Source: Actinomycetota bacterium
GTDB taxonomy: Bacteria; Actinomycetota; Actinomycetes; Mycobacteriales; Jatrophihabitantaceae
NCBI GenBank assembly: GCA_019241805.1
Contig: JAFAWL010000469.1
Coordinates: forward strand, 1-8,062
Direction of reading: 5' to 3'
Length of the DNA stretch: 8,062 nt
Shown here: one piece after another, positions 1 to 6,497 of the stretch
Numbering within the stretch: the first letter of the stretch is position 1
Layout of the letters: each line of letters starts with the position of its first letter
Made by a program: the position numbers and the translations under genes
The notes under the pieces: model-generated
Database searches by the model: none
What the model saw: the letters and a program-made list of their open reading frames with translations, nothing else
What the model was told of the DNA's origin: nothing

Positions 1-801
1 GTCGGCCACGTCCTCGGGCCGCACGAACTGACTCGCGCCGGCGAAGGCGGCGGTGCCCGGCAATTCCGCGTTCACCTTCCAGCCACCACCGAACCAACGG
101 AACAGGTCATGGGCGCGTTCGATCGCCCGGTCCCGGTCGATATCCCAACAGATCGGCACCTGCCCGATCCGGCGTCGACCGGCGCCGCCGAAGCGGTCGA
201 ACTGATCGGTTAGGCGTCGTTCCGGCTCGACGGCGATCATCGCGTCGGCGTGCTCGCCGGCCAGCCGGGCTGATTGCTCCCCCGAGATGGCCAGCCCGAT
301 CCGCGGCGGTGGCTCGCCGACGTCCCACAACTTCGCGCTGTCCACCCGAAAATGCTGACCGGCGAAGTCGACGTATCCGCCGCCGAACAGCGCCCTGATT
401 ATCTGTACCGCCTCCGCCAGCATCTCGTGGCGGACGTTCACCGGCGGCCAACCGCGTCCGACGACGTGCTCGTTCAGGTTCTCACCGGCACCCAGGCCCA
501 GGAGGAAGCGCCCTTCGCTGAGCAGTCCGACAGTGGCCGCCTGCTGCGCCACGACGGCCGGGTGATACCGCATCGTCGGGCACGTCACATAGGTCATGAG
601 CTCGACGGTGGTGGTGACCTGGGCGACCGCGCCAAGCGTCGCCCACGCGTTCGGTGCATGACCCATGCTGTCGAGCCAGGGTGAGTAGTGATCGCTGATC
701 ACCTCGAAGTCGAAGCCGGCCTGTTCGGCGCGAACGGCATCACGCACCAGCTCGCGGGGGCCGGTCTGCTCGGTCATCAGGGTGTAGCCGAAACGTGCCA
801 T
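1..801 (-). CDS. F420-dependent LLM-class oxidoreductase, FGD-like family (3'-truncated by window edge)
   Basis: Translating the minus strand from the ATG at 801 gives 267 codons with no stop before the left edge. The product is a TIM-barrel flavin-like oxidoreductase of the luciferase-like superfamily that uses coenzyme F420, closest in pattern to the F420-dependent glucose-6-phosphate dehydrogenase family (the group known as TIGR03557). Seen: start MARFGYTLMTEQTGPRELV; SDHYSPWLD with His38 and Trp42; the stretch TCPTMRYHPAVVAQQAAT at 73-90; GAGENLNEH with Glu107; and FRWFGGGWKVNAELPG near residues 237-252. His38, Trp42 and Glu107 line up, with a constant two-residue offset, with the catalytic His40, Trp44 and Glu109 of mycobacterial FGD1 (family knowledge). 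Most members of this family have no proven substrate, so calling it a glucose-6-phosphate dehydrogenase would be premature. Family members are a little over 300 residues, so roughly the last 50 are missing. It is transcribed divergently from the plus-strand cluster. An AGGG about 6 nt upstream of the ATG could serve as ribosome binding site. Confidence 0.9.
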   Translation of the reverse strand, partial: MARFGYTLMTEQTGPRELVRDAVRAEQAGFDFEVISDHYSPWLDSMGHAPNAWATLGAVAQVTTTVELMTYVTCPTMRYHPAVVAQQAATVGLLSEGRFLLGLGAGENLNEHVVGRGWPPVNVRHEMLAEAVQIIRALFGGGYVDFAGQHFRVDSAKLWDVGEPPPRIGLAISGEQSARLAGEHADAMIAVEPERRLTDQFDRFGGAGRRRIGQVPICWDIDRDRAIERAHDLFRWFGGGWKVNAELPGTAAFAGASQFVRPEDVAD

Positions 802-984
802 GCCGACCCTGTTACCCGCTCGTGCGTGTCCGCTATTCGATGGCGAGCGTCGATCTCGCACCTCGATGCCAAACGCCCAAGCCGACGCGCGCGTGGCCCG
901 CCAGGTTTGACGCCCGGGGCCTTCGGGGCACACAACCGCCCAGGGAGGAGGTCAGCTCCCCAAACCGGTACCGGAGTCACAGAT
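802..984. promoter_or_regulatory. Divergent intergenic region between the F420 oxidoreductase and SDR genes
   Basis: This 183-bp non-coding stretch must hold the promoters for both outward-facing genes, because both start codons face away from it. I could not identify a convincing -35/-10 pair on either strand. On the minus strand there is GGGTAAC (complement of 810-816), which resembles an alternative-sigma -10 element, but no GTTT-like -35 lies at the right distance and it sits only about 9 nt from the ATG. On the plus strand a GTTT at 905-908 has only a poor GGGGCA at 925-930 behind it. A purine-rich GGGAGGAGG at 943-951 is listed separately. No open reading frame here looks real. Confidence 0.6.
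943..960 (+). promoter_or_regulatory. Purine-rich GGGAGGAGG with a small inverted repeat in the SDR leader
   Basis: GGGAGGAGG at 943-951 is a near-perfect anti-Shine-Dalgarno match, yet it ends 33 nt before the SDR ATG and no ATG, GTG or TTG follows at ribosome-binding distance. GGGAG (943-947) can pair with CTCCC (956-960) around an 8-nt loop, a 5-bp stem in the presumed leader. It may be a standby ribosome site, a regulatory hairpin or chance in GC-rich DNA; the sequence alone does not decide. Confidence 0.25.
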
Positions 985-1980
985 ATGAGTTCGCTTGTCG
1001 CCGTCACCGGCGCCAGCGGTGGAATCGGTCGTGCCACCGCTCGTCGCTTCGCCCAACGGGGCGACACAGTCGTTCTGATCGCCCGGGGCACCACCGGCTT
1101 GGAGGCCGCTGCTGGCGAGGTCGAGGCCGCCGGTGGCCGTGCCGTCATGATGCCGCTCGACGTCGCCGATCCGGCGGCGGTACGGGCAGCGATCGATCGC
1201 ATCGAGGCAGAGCACGGCGCGCTTGATGTGCTGGTCAATGTCGCCTTCACGTCGGTGTTCGCCCGCTTCGACGACATCAGTCCGGAGGAATACCGGCGGA
1301 TCACAGAGGTGACCTACCTCGGCTACGTCTATTCCACGATGGCAACCCTGCGGCATATGAAGGCGCGCAACCGCGGCACGATTGTGCACGTCGGTTCAGC
1401 CCTCGCCTACCGAGGCATCCCGCTGCAGACCGCATACTCCGGAGCCAAGCACGCGATCCAGGGATTTCACGAGGCGCTGCGGTGCGAGTTGCTGCACGAG
1501 CGAAGCGGCGTGCAAGTCACGATGGTGCAGATGCCAGCCGTGAACACCCCGCAGTTCTCCTGGGTGCTCACCCGGCTGCCTCGTCACGCGCAGCCCGTAC
1601 CACCCATCTATCAACCCGAGCTTGCTGCCCGCGCCGTCGTCTACGCCGCCGAGCATCCGGGCCGGCGAGAGTACTGGGTGGGTTCCTCGACCGCCGCGAC
1701 GTTGGCGGCCAACGCCATCGCGCCCGGCCTACTCGATCGTTACCTCGGCCGCACCGGTTTCGACTCGCAGCAGATCGACCAACCGCCGGCTCGCGCCGCC
1801 AATTTATGGGAACCGGCCGACGGCGCCAGCGGTAGCGACTTCGGCGCGCACGGTGAATTCGACGACAAAGCGCATCGCAACGATCCCCAGGTGTGGGTCT
1901 CGGAACACCATGCCACCGTGGGCGTCGGTGCCGCCGTGATGGCCGGGCTGGGTGCGCTGGCGCTATGGCGGCGACGGTGA
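985..1980 (+). CDS. SDR-family NAD(P)-dependent oxidoreductase with C-terminal membrane anchor
   Basis: This 331-residue protein is a classical-fold short-chain dehydrogenase/reductase, expected to interconvert an alcohol and a carbonyl using NAD(P)(H). Seen: the cofactor motif TGASGGIG at 8-15; Asp59 in the LDVAD motif that contacts adenine; Ser138, Tyr151 and Lys155 forming the catalytic triad within VGSALAYRG and YSGAK. The usual NNAG is NVAF (85-88), and the position of the fourth catalytic residue, normally Asn in VNxxG, is Thr110 in VTYLG. A typical SDR is near 250 residues; here about 70 extra residues follow the core, ending in a hydrophobic helix (about 310-328) and WRRR, which suggests a tail anchor with the enzyme facing the cytoplasm. 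The reading frame stays open upstream to 688, but the TGxxxGxG fold begins at the ATG at 985, which has CGGAG 8 nt upstream, so the longer form is rejected. The substrate is unknown. It is the first gene of the plus-strand cluster, with 42 nt to the next ATG. Confidence 0.92.
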   Translation: MSSLVAVTGASGGIGRATARRFAQRGDTVVLIARGTTGLEAAAGEVEAAGGRAVMMPLDVADPAAVRAAIDRIEAEHGALDVLVNVAFTSVFARFDDISPEEYRRITEVTYLGYVYSTMATLRHMKARNRGTIVHVGSALAYRGIPLQTAYSGAKHAIQGFHEALRCELLHERSGVQVTMVQMPAVNTPQFSWVLTRLPRHAQPVPPIYQPELAARAVVYAAEHPGRREYWVGSSTAATLAANAIAPGLLDRYLGRTGFDSQQIDQPPARAANLWEPADGASGSDFGAHGEFDDKAHRNDPQVWVSEHHATVGVGAAVMAGLGALALWRRR

Positions 1981-2022
1981 GGGTGCACTTCGCAGGCCGC
2001 CGATGAGGTCCGAGGCGCCGTG

Positions 2023-2418
2023 ATGACCGAACCTCTTTCCCGCACAACGTTGCTCGTCACCCTTGCCGCAACCACGGCAACCCTCGGATCAGTGATGCTG
2101 GTGACGCCGGGCCGCGTTGCCGGAGCGGTCGGCGGCGGTCAACGGCCGGTTCGACGAGGCGAGCGCATCGTCATCCGCCTGCTCGGTGCGCGAATGATCG
2201 GCCAAGCGGTGCTCGAGTCCGTTCGACCGGATCGACGCACCCTGACCGGCGCGGCGCTCGTCGACGCGACCCATGCCGTAAGCATGATCGTGCTCGGGTG
2301 GGCCCGGCCCGAATACCGGCCGGCCGCGCGGGCCAGTGCGCTCGTCGCGTCGGCTTCAGGTCTGCTCGCCGGAGCGGCCGCAGCCCGGCAACGAGCGGTC
2401 GGAAGCTCCCCGGCATGA
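2023..2418 (+). CDS. Small four-helix membrane protein, function unknown
   Basis: A 131-residue hydrophobic protein that I do not recognise as a characterised family; it resembles the small DUF-type integral membrane proteins common in actinobacteria. Predicted membrane segments by hydrophobicity are about residues 8-27, 49-64, 76-93 and 100-120. Between them lie an Arg-rich cytoplasmic-type loop (RPVRRGERIVIRLLGAR) and a short loop with VRPDRR. The RLLGAR...GQA and DATHAVSM stretches look like conserved helix-packing motifs. No enzymatic residues are apparent. The start is either GTG 2020 or ATG 2023; ATG is preferred because GAGG at 2012-2015 is then spaced 7 nt. Its stop codon overlaps the start of the GH15 gene (ATGA), implying translational coupling. 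Its position between an anchored SDR and a glycosidase suggests a role serving that pathway, such as docking or transport, but nothing in the sequence proves it. Confidence 0.8.
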   Translation: MTEPLSRTTLLVTLAATTATLGSVMLVTPGRVAGAVGGGQRPVRRGERIVIRLLGARMIGQAVLESVRPDRRTLTGAALVDATHAVSMIVLGWARPEYRPAARASALVASASGLLAGAAAARQRAVGSSPA

Positions 2419-4169
2419 CCGAAGCGCCCTTTCCATGTGCCCTGCGCGACTACGCACTGCTGGCCGATGGCGAGCGAGGAGCCTTGGTCGGTCCTCGCGG
2501 AGAGATCGTCTGGCTCTGCGCTCCCCGCTGGGACAGCGGGTCGATCTTCGGCTCGCTCATCGGTGGAAACGGCTTCTTCTCGGTCACTCCCTCCGAGCGA
2601 TTCGTGTGGGGTGGTTACTACGAAACCGGCTCGCTCATCTGGCACAGCCGCTGGGTCACCGACCACGGTGAGATCGAGTCACGCGAGGCGCTCGCCTTTC
2701 CGGGCGACCCTGAACGCGTCGTGCTGTTGCGGCGCATCCGGGCGACCAGCGCGCCGGCCGACGTGGAGATCGTTCTGCAACCGCGGGCCGAGTACGACCG
2801 CCAGCGGCTCGAACCGGCGACGCACCACGGCGGCGCGTGGACCGCGCGCTGCGGTCCATTGCACCTGCGGTTGCGCTGCGGGACCGGAGGCCGCCAACGC
2901 GACGGCGAGATCCATCTGACCGTGCGGCTCGAACCAGGGCAGACGCGCGATCTTGTCCTCGAACTCTCGACGAGTCCGTTGGACCCCGAGCCGGCAGATG
3001 CCGACCGGGCGTGGGCGGCCACGGAAGCCAGCTGGCGTTCGGAAGTAACCCGGCCCGAGGGCGTCCTCGCCGTCGAGCAGGTTCATCACTCTGCCGCCGT
3101 GCTACGCGGGCTGACCAGTCGTTCGGGGGGAATGGTTGCGGCCGCGACGACCAGCCTGCCCGAGCGGGCCGACGCCGGCCGCAACTATGACTACCGCTAC
3201 GTGTGGATACGCGACCAGTGCTACGCCGGCCAGGCCGGCGCGGCCCTCGGAGGCACTCCGATGCTCGACCGGTCAGTCGCCTTCGTCGGCGCCCGGCTGC
3301 TCGACGACGGCGATCGGCTCGTCCCGGCGTACACGACTTCCGGGCAGCCCGTCCCGGACGAACAGCGACTCGGCCTGCCTGGGTATCCCGGTGGCACCGA
3401 CATGGTGGGCAATCGGGTCTCGGACCAGTTCCAACTCGACGCCTACGGCGAATCGCTACTCCTGTTCGCCGCCGCCGCCCGGCTCGACCGTCTCGACTCG
3501 GCCGGTGCTCGTGCCGCCAAAGTCGCTGCCGACGCGGTCACCCGACGCTGGTCCGAACCCGACGCCGGAATCTGGGAACTCGAGCCGCACGCGTGGACGC
3601 ACAGCCGCCTGATTGCCGCCGCCGGGCTGCGAGCCCTGGCCGGCGCCGACCGGACACTCGGACCGGCCGGGGACTGGCTCGCACTGGCCGATCACATCGT
3701 CGCCGATACCGCGGCCCACGCACTTCATCCCGACGGTCGGTGGCAGCGCGCCGCCGACGACGCTGCACTGGACGCGGCGCTGCTCGTGCCGCCACTGCGG
3801 GCAGCAGTGCCGGCGGGTGATCCTCGCACCGAGCGCACGTTCGCGGCGTACCTTCGTGAGCTCACCGTCGACGGATTCGCCTACCGGTTTCGTCACGACT
3901 CGCGGCCGCTGGCCGAGGCCGAGGGTTCGTTCCTTCTCTGCGGGTTCCTCGTCGCGCTCTCGCATCAGGCGCACGGCGACCCGATCTCGGCCCGAGCCTG
4001 GTTCGAACGCACGCGGGCCGCGTGTAGTTCGACCGGCTTGTTCAGCGAGGAATACGACAGGCGGCAACGGCAATTGCGCGGCAATCTGCCGCAAGCCTTC
4101 GTGCACGCGCTAATGATCGAAACAGCGCGGCGACTGGCCGACGATAACCCGCCCGCGCCGATCAGCTGA
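2415..4169 (+). CDS. Glycoside hydrolase family 15 (glucoamylase/trehalase-type)
   Basis: This 584-residue protein is a GH15 enzyme, an inverting exo-acting alpha-glucosidase class covering glucoamylases and the actinobacterial trehalases; it would release beta-glucose. Seen: an N-terminal beta-sandwich domain beginning DYALLADGERGALVGPRG (12-29) with WLCAPRWDSGSIF; linker VAAATTSLPE (241-250); then the (alpha/alpha)6 barrel with RNYDYRYVWIRD (256-267), GIWE with the general acid Glu388, and GLFSEEYD (541-548) with the general base most likely Glu545, followed by GNLPQAFVHAL. The catalytic set is complete, so the enzyme should be active. There is no signal peptide, pointing to an intracellular substrate such as trehalose, maltodextrin or glycogen-derived oligosaccharide; which one cannot be read from sequence. 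The ATG at 2415 overlaps the preceding stop, and GGAAG lies 9 nt upstream. The frame is open to 2298, but that part reads through the upstream gene and lacks GH15 similarity. Confidence 0.93.
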   Translation: MTEAPFPCALRDYALLADGERGALVGPRGEIVWLCAPRWDSGSIFGSLIGGNGFFSVTPSERFVWGGYYETGSLIWHSRWVTDHGEIESREALAFPGDPERVVLLRRIRATSAPADVEIVLQPRAEYDRQRLEPATHHGGAWTARCGPLHLRLRCGTGGRQRDGEIHLTVRLEPGQTRDLVLELSTSPLDPEPADADRAWAATEASWRSEVTRPEGVLAVEQVHHSAAVLRGLTSRSGGMVAAATTSLPERADAGRNYDYRYVWIRDQCYAGQAGAALGGTPMLDRSVAFVGARLLDDGDRLVPAYTTSGQPVPDEQRLGLPGYPGGTDMVGNRVSDQFQLDAYGESLLLFAAAARLDRLDSAGARAAKVAADAVTRRWSEPDAGIWELEPHAWTHSRLIAAAGLRALAGADRTLGPAGDWLALADHIVADTAAHALHPDGRWQRAADDAALDAALLVPPLRAAVPAGDPRTERTFAAYLRELTVDGFAYRFRHDSRPLAEAEGSFLLCGFLVALSHQAHGDPISARAWFERTRAACSSTGLFSEEYDRRQRQLRGNLPQAFVHALMIETARRLADDNPPAPIS

Positions 4170-4233
4170 GACCTCACTGACGCAATCCTCTGAGCCCGGT
4201 TATCCAGCGCAAAAGCTTGGGTACGGGGCGACC
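4170..4233 (+). promoter_or_regulatory. Intergenic gap with candidate GTTA-N16-GGGTAC promoter
   Basis: This 64-nt gap is the largest inside the plus-strand cluster. It contains GTTA at 4199-4202, a 16-nt spacer and GGGTAC at 4219-4224. That arrangement resembles the GTTT-N14-17-GGGTAT promoters read by actinobacterial stress sigma factors of the SigB/SigF type (established consensus). Transcription would begin about 7-10 nt after the -10, at or next to the ATG at 4234, giving a leaderless or nearly leaderless mRNA. Consistent with that, no convincing Shine-Dalgarno precedes the ATG (only GGGG at 4225-4228). No terminator-like hairpin with a T run follows the GH15 stop, so read-through from upstream remains possible. 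Confidence 0.35.
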
Positions 4234-6030
4234 ATGGCTGACACCGTTGCCGACTTCCTGCTCAATCGCCTTCGGGAATGGGATGTCGCCCAGGTGTTCG
4301 CCTATCCCGGCGACGGCATCAACGGCCTGCTGGCCGCCTGGGGACGCGCCGACAACAAGCCTCAGTTCGTACAGGCTCGACATGAGGAGATGGCCGCGTT
4401 CGAAGCGGTCGGCTACGCGAAGTTCTCCGGCCGGGTCGCCGTGTGCGCGGCCACCAGCGGCCCCGGTGCGATCCATCTGCTCAACGGGCTGTATGACGCG
4501 AAGTTGGACCACGTGCCTGTGGTCGCCATCGTCGGCCAGACCGAACGCTCGGCCATGGGCGGGTCGTACCAGCAGGAAGTCGATCTGCTGAGCCTGTTCA
4601 AGGACGTCTGCGGTGACTACGTGCAGATGTGCACCGTGCCGAAGCAGTTGCCGAATCTGATCGACCGCGCGATCCGGGTCGCCGCGTCCGAGCACGCCCC
4701 CACCTGCCTTATCTTTCCCTCGGACGTCTTCGATCTGCCCTACGAACCGCCCGAACATGCCTTCAAGCAGGTGCCGTCCAGCACCGGACTCACTCTGCCC
4801 ACCGAGACGGCGGCGGGCGACGGCGTCCAGGCGGCAGCCGACATCCTCAACGCCGGCGAGAAGGTGGCGCTGCTCGTAGGGCAGGGTGCTCGCGGCTGCG
4901 TCAGCGAGCTGACAGAAGTCGCTGATCTGCTCGGCGCCGGGGCCGCCAAGGCGCTGCTCGGAAAGGACGTCCTGCCCGACGACCTGCCCTGGGTGACCGG
5001 TTCGATCGGCCTGCTCGGCACGACAGCCTCATACGAGCTGATGATGAACTGCGACACCCTGCTGACGGTCGGCTCGAACTTCCCGTACACCCAGTTCCTG
5101 CCGCCGCTAGACCAGGCTCGCGCCATTCAGATCGATCGATCGGGCAAGTGGATCGGCATGCGTTACCCGTACGAACTCAATCTGGTCGGCGACGCCCGGT
5201 CCACGCTGCAAGCGTTGATTCCGAAGCTAGAGCGCAAGACCGACCGCAAGTGGCGAGAGCAGATCGAGGAGAACGTCGCGTCGTGGTGGGACACCATGCA
5301 ACGCCAGGCGATGACCGACGCCGACCCGATCAACCCGATGCGAATCTTCTGGGAATTATCACAACGCCTTCCCGACAACGCGATAATCGCATCCGACTCG
5401 GGTAGCGCCGCGAACTGGTACGCCCGGCTCTTGCGCTTCCGGGGTCAGATGCGCGGCTCGCTTTCGGGCACGCTCGCGACGATGGGGCCCGGCGTCCCGT
5501 ACGTCATCGGCGCCAAGTGGGCGCATCCCGACCGACCGACGATCGCGCTGGTCGGTGACGGGGCCATGCAGATGAACGGTCTGGCCGAACTGATCACCGT
5601 GGCGCACTACTACCGGCAGTGGAGCGACCCGCGACTGATCGTCGCCGTGCTGCACAACGACGATCTGAACCAGGTCACCTGGGAGATGCGAGCCATGGAA
5701 GGCGCGCCCAAGTTCGCCGAGTCTCAGACATTGCCTGATGTCGACTACGCCGCCTTCGCGCGCGGACTCGGCTTGAACGGGATCAACATCGAGCAGACGG
5801 ATGCGCTCGGCAGCGCCTGGGATAAGGCGTTGGCCGCTGACCGGCCGACCGTGCTCGACGTCCGCTGCGATCCGGACGTGCCGCCCATCCCCCCGCACGC
5901 CACCTTCGACCAGATCAAAGCATTGGCCGGGGCCGTCCTGCACGGTGACGAGGATCGCTGGGGCTTCGCCAAGCAGGGCTTGAAGCAGAAGGTGCAGCAA
6001 TTGCTTCCCGGACAGAAGGGCGACGGGTAA
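4234..6030 (+). CDS. Thiamine-diphosphate-requiring enzyme, pyruvate oxidase/acetolactate synthase superfamily
   Basis: A 598-residue protein with the three-domain layout of the ThDP enzymes that decarboxylate 2-oxo acids. Seen: the N-terminal Pyr domain with FAYPGDGINGLL and RHEEMAAFEAVGYAKFSG, where Glu51 matches the glutamate that activates the thiazolium ring; ATSGPGAIHLLNGLYDAK; GQTERSAMGGSYQQEVD; a central domain (about 190-335) of the kind that binds FAD in oxidases; and a C-terminal PP domain with GDGAMQMNG (441-449) and HNDDLN (474-479), the metal/diphosphate site. The overall pattern is that of actinobacterial and proteobacterial proteins usually annotated only as thiamine-pyrophosphate-requiring, related to PoxB-type pyruvate oxidases. 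The reaction could be oxidative or simple decarboxylation; the substrate is not established. The C-terminal tail (from about 575, WGFAKQGLKQKVQQLLPG) could form an amphipathic helix, as in membrane-recruited PoxB, but this is only suggestive. The ATG at 4234 is chosen because the conserved fold starts directly there. The next gene begins 5 nt after its stop. Confidence 0.9.
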   Translation: MADTVADFLLNRLREWDVAQVFAYPGDGINGLLAAWGRADNKPQFVQARHEEMAAFEAVGYAKFSGRVAVCAATSGPGAIHLLNGLYDAKLDHVPVVAIVGQTERSAMGGSYQQEVDLLSLFKDVCGDYVQMCTVPKQLPNLIDRAIRVAASEHAPTCLIFPSDVFDLPYEPPEHAFKQVPSSTGLTLPTETAAGDGVQAAADILNAGEKVALLVGQGARGCVSELTEVADLLGAGAAKALLGKDVLPDDLPWVTGSIGLLGTTASYELMMNCDTLLTVGSNFPYTQFLPPLDQARAIQIDRSGKWIGMRYPYELNLVGDARSTLQALIPKLERKTDRKWREQIEENVASWWDTMQRQAMTDADPINPMRIFWELSQRLPDNAIIASDSGSAANWYARLLRFRGQMRGSLSGTLATMGPGVPYVIGAKWAHPDRPTIALVGDGAMQMNGLAELITVAHYYRQWSDPRLIVAVLHNDDLNQVTWEMRAMEGAPKFAESQTLPDVDYAAFARGLGLNGINIEQTDALGSAWDKALAADRPTVLDVRCDPDVPPIPPHATFDQIKALAGAVLHGDEDRWGFAKQGLKQKVQQLLPGQKGDG

Positions 6031-6035
6031 CGAGG

Positions 6036-6497
6036 ATGAGTAGTGGGCTGGTCGAGCGGGCGATCACCGACGTTCGGACGGGCCGCTTCGAGCGGAGCCT
6101 TTCCGCTCTCACTGCGGCCGGCGCCGTCGTCACGACCGCCGAGATCTACCTTTCACACGACGGGGCCAGCTTCGGCAACAAGATGATGTGGTGGCCGATC
6201 GTCGTCGTGCCCACCGCCGTGCCGGCCGGTTTGGCTGCGGTCTTCTCACGGCGGGCGGCACACACCGTCCTCCCGCTGGCGTCCGCAGCGATCGTCGTCA
6301 ACGGCGTGCAGGGCACGTACCTCCATCTGCGCGGCGTGCGCCAGCGACCTGGCGGCTTCACCCGCTACAACCTCGAATCGGGACCGCCGGTCTTCGCGCC
6401 GTTGCTCGCGTCATTGGTCGGCGGGATGGGCCTGTTGGCGTCGCTCCTTCGCCGGGAGGGGCGCGCACCCAGCCCCGCCCCGTCCGTCGCGGACTGA
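6036..6497 (+). CDS. Small four-helix membrane protein preceding the GMC dehydrogenase pair
   Basis: A 153-residue integral membrane protein with no family that I can name with confidence. Hydrophobic segments fall near residues 22-40, 52-70, 77-98 and 117-138. Between helices 3 and 4 there is a polar loop, LRGVRQRPGGFTRYNLESG, and helix 1 ends in AEIYLSHDGASFGNKMMWW; the Glu, His and Asp in this stretch would sit at the membrane surface. There is no CxxCH haem motif and no obvious paired-His cytochrome b pattern, so electron transfer through this protein is not supported by sequence. It starts 5 nt after the thiamine-diphosphate enzyme and its stop overlaps the start of the subunit-3-like gene (TGATG), a strong sign of co-translation. 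A membrane dock for the GMC/subunit-3 complex is a reasonable inference. The ribosome binding site is unclear: GAGG abuts the ATG directly and GACGGG lies 9 nt upstream. Confidence 0.82.
   Translation: MSSGLVERAITDVRTGRFERSLSALTAAGAVVTTAEIYLSHDGASFGNKMMWWPIVVVPTAVPAGLAAVFSRRAAHTVLPLASAAIVVNGVQGTYLHLRGVRQRPGGFTRYNLESGPPVFAPLLASLVGGMGLLASLLRREGRAPSPAPSVAD

Noticed and set aside
274..684. Plus-strand open frame of 136 codons
   Set aside because: It is antisense to the well-supported F420 oxidoreductase and has no recognisable domain.
912..929. Possible hairpin around a CTTCGG loop in the intergenic region
   Set aside because: Only a 4-bp stem can form and there is no T run, so it is indistinguishable from chance pairing in GC-rich DNA.
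688..984. N-terminal extension of the SDR reading frame
   Set aside because: It overlaps the start of the divergent F420 gene, has no SDR similarity, and the cofactor-binding strand begins exactly at the ATG at 985.
2298..2414. N-terminal extension of the GH15 reading frame
   Set aside because: This part overlaps the membrane-protein gene, is Arg/Ser-rich and lacks GH15 features; the ATG at 2415 with an ATGA overlap fits better.
3456..4106. Minus-strand open frame of 216 codons
   Set aside because: It is antisense to the GH15 catalytic domain; the GH15 motifs fix the coding strand.
4166..4190. Possible terminator after the GH15 gene
   Set aside because: TCAGCTGA and its surroundings give only a very short palindrome with no stable stem and no T tract.
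5359..6000. Minus-strand open frame of 213 codons
   Set aside because: It is antisense to the PP domain of the ThDP enzyme, including GDG and HNDDLN; no independent support.
6188..6496. N-terminal extension of the subunit-3 reading frame
   Set aside because: It shadows the four-helix membrane protein gene and is Arg-rich without family similarity.
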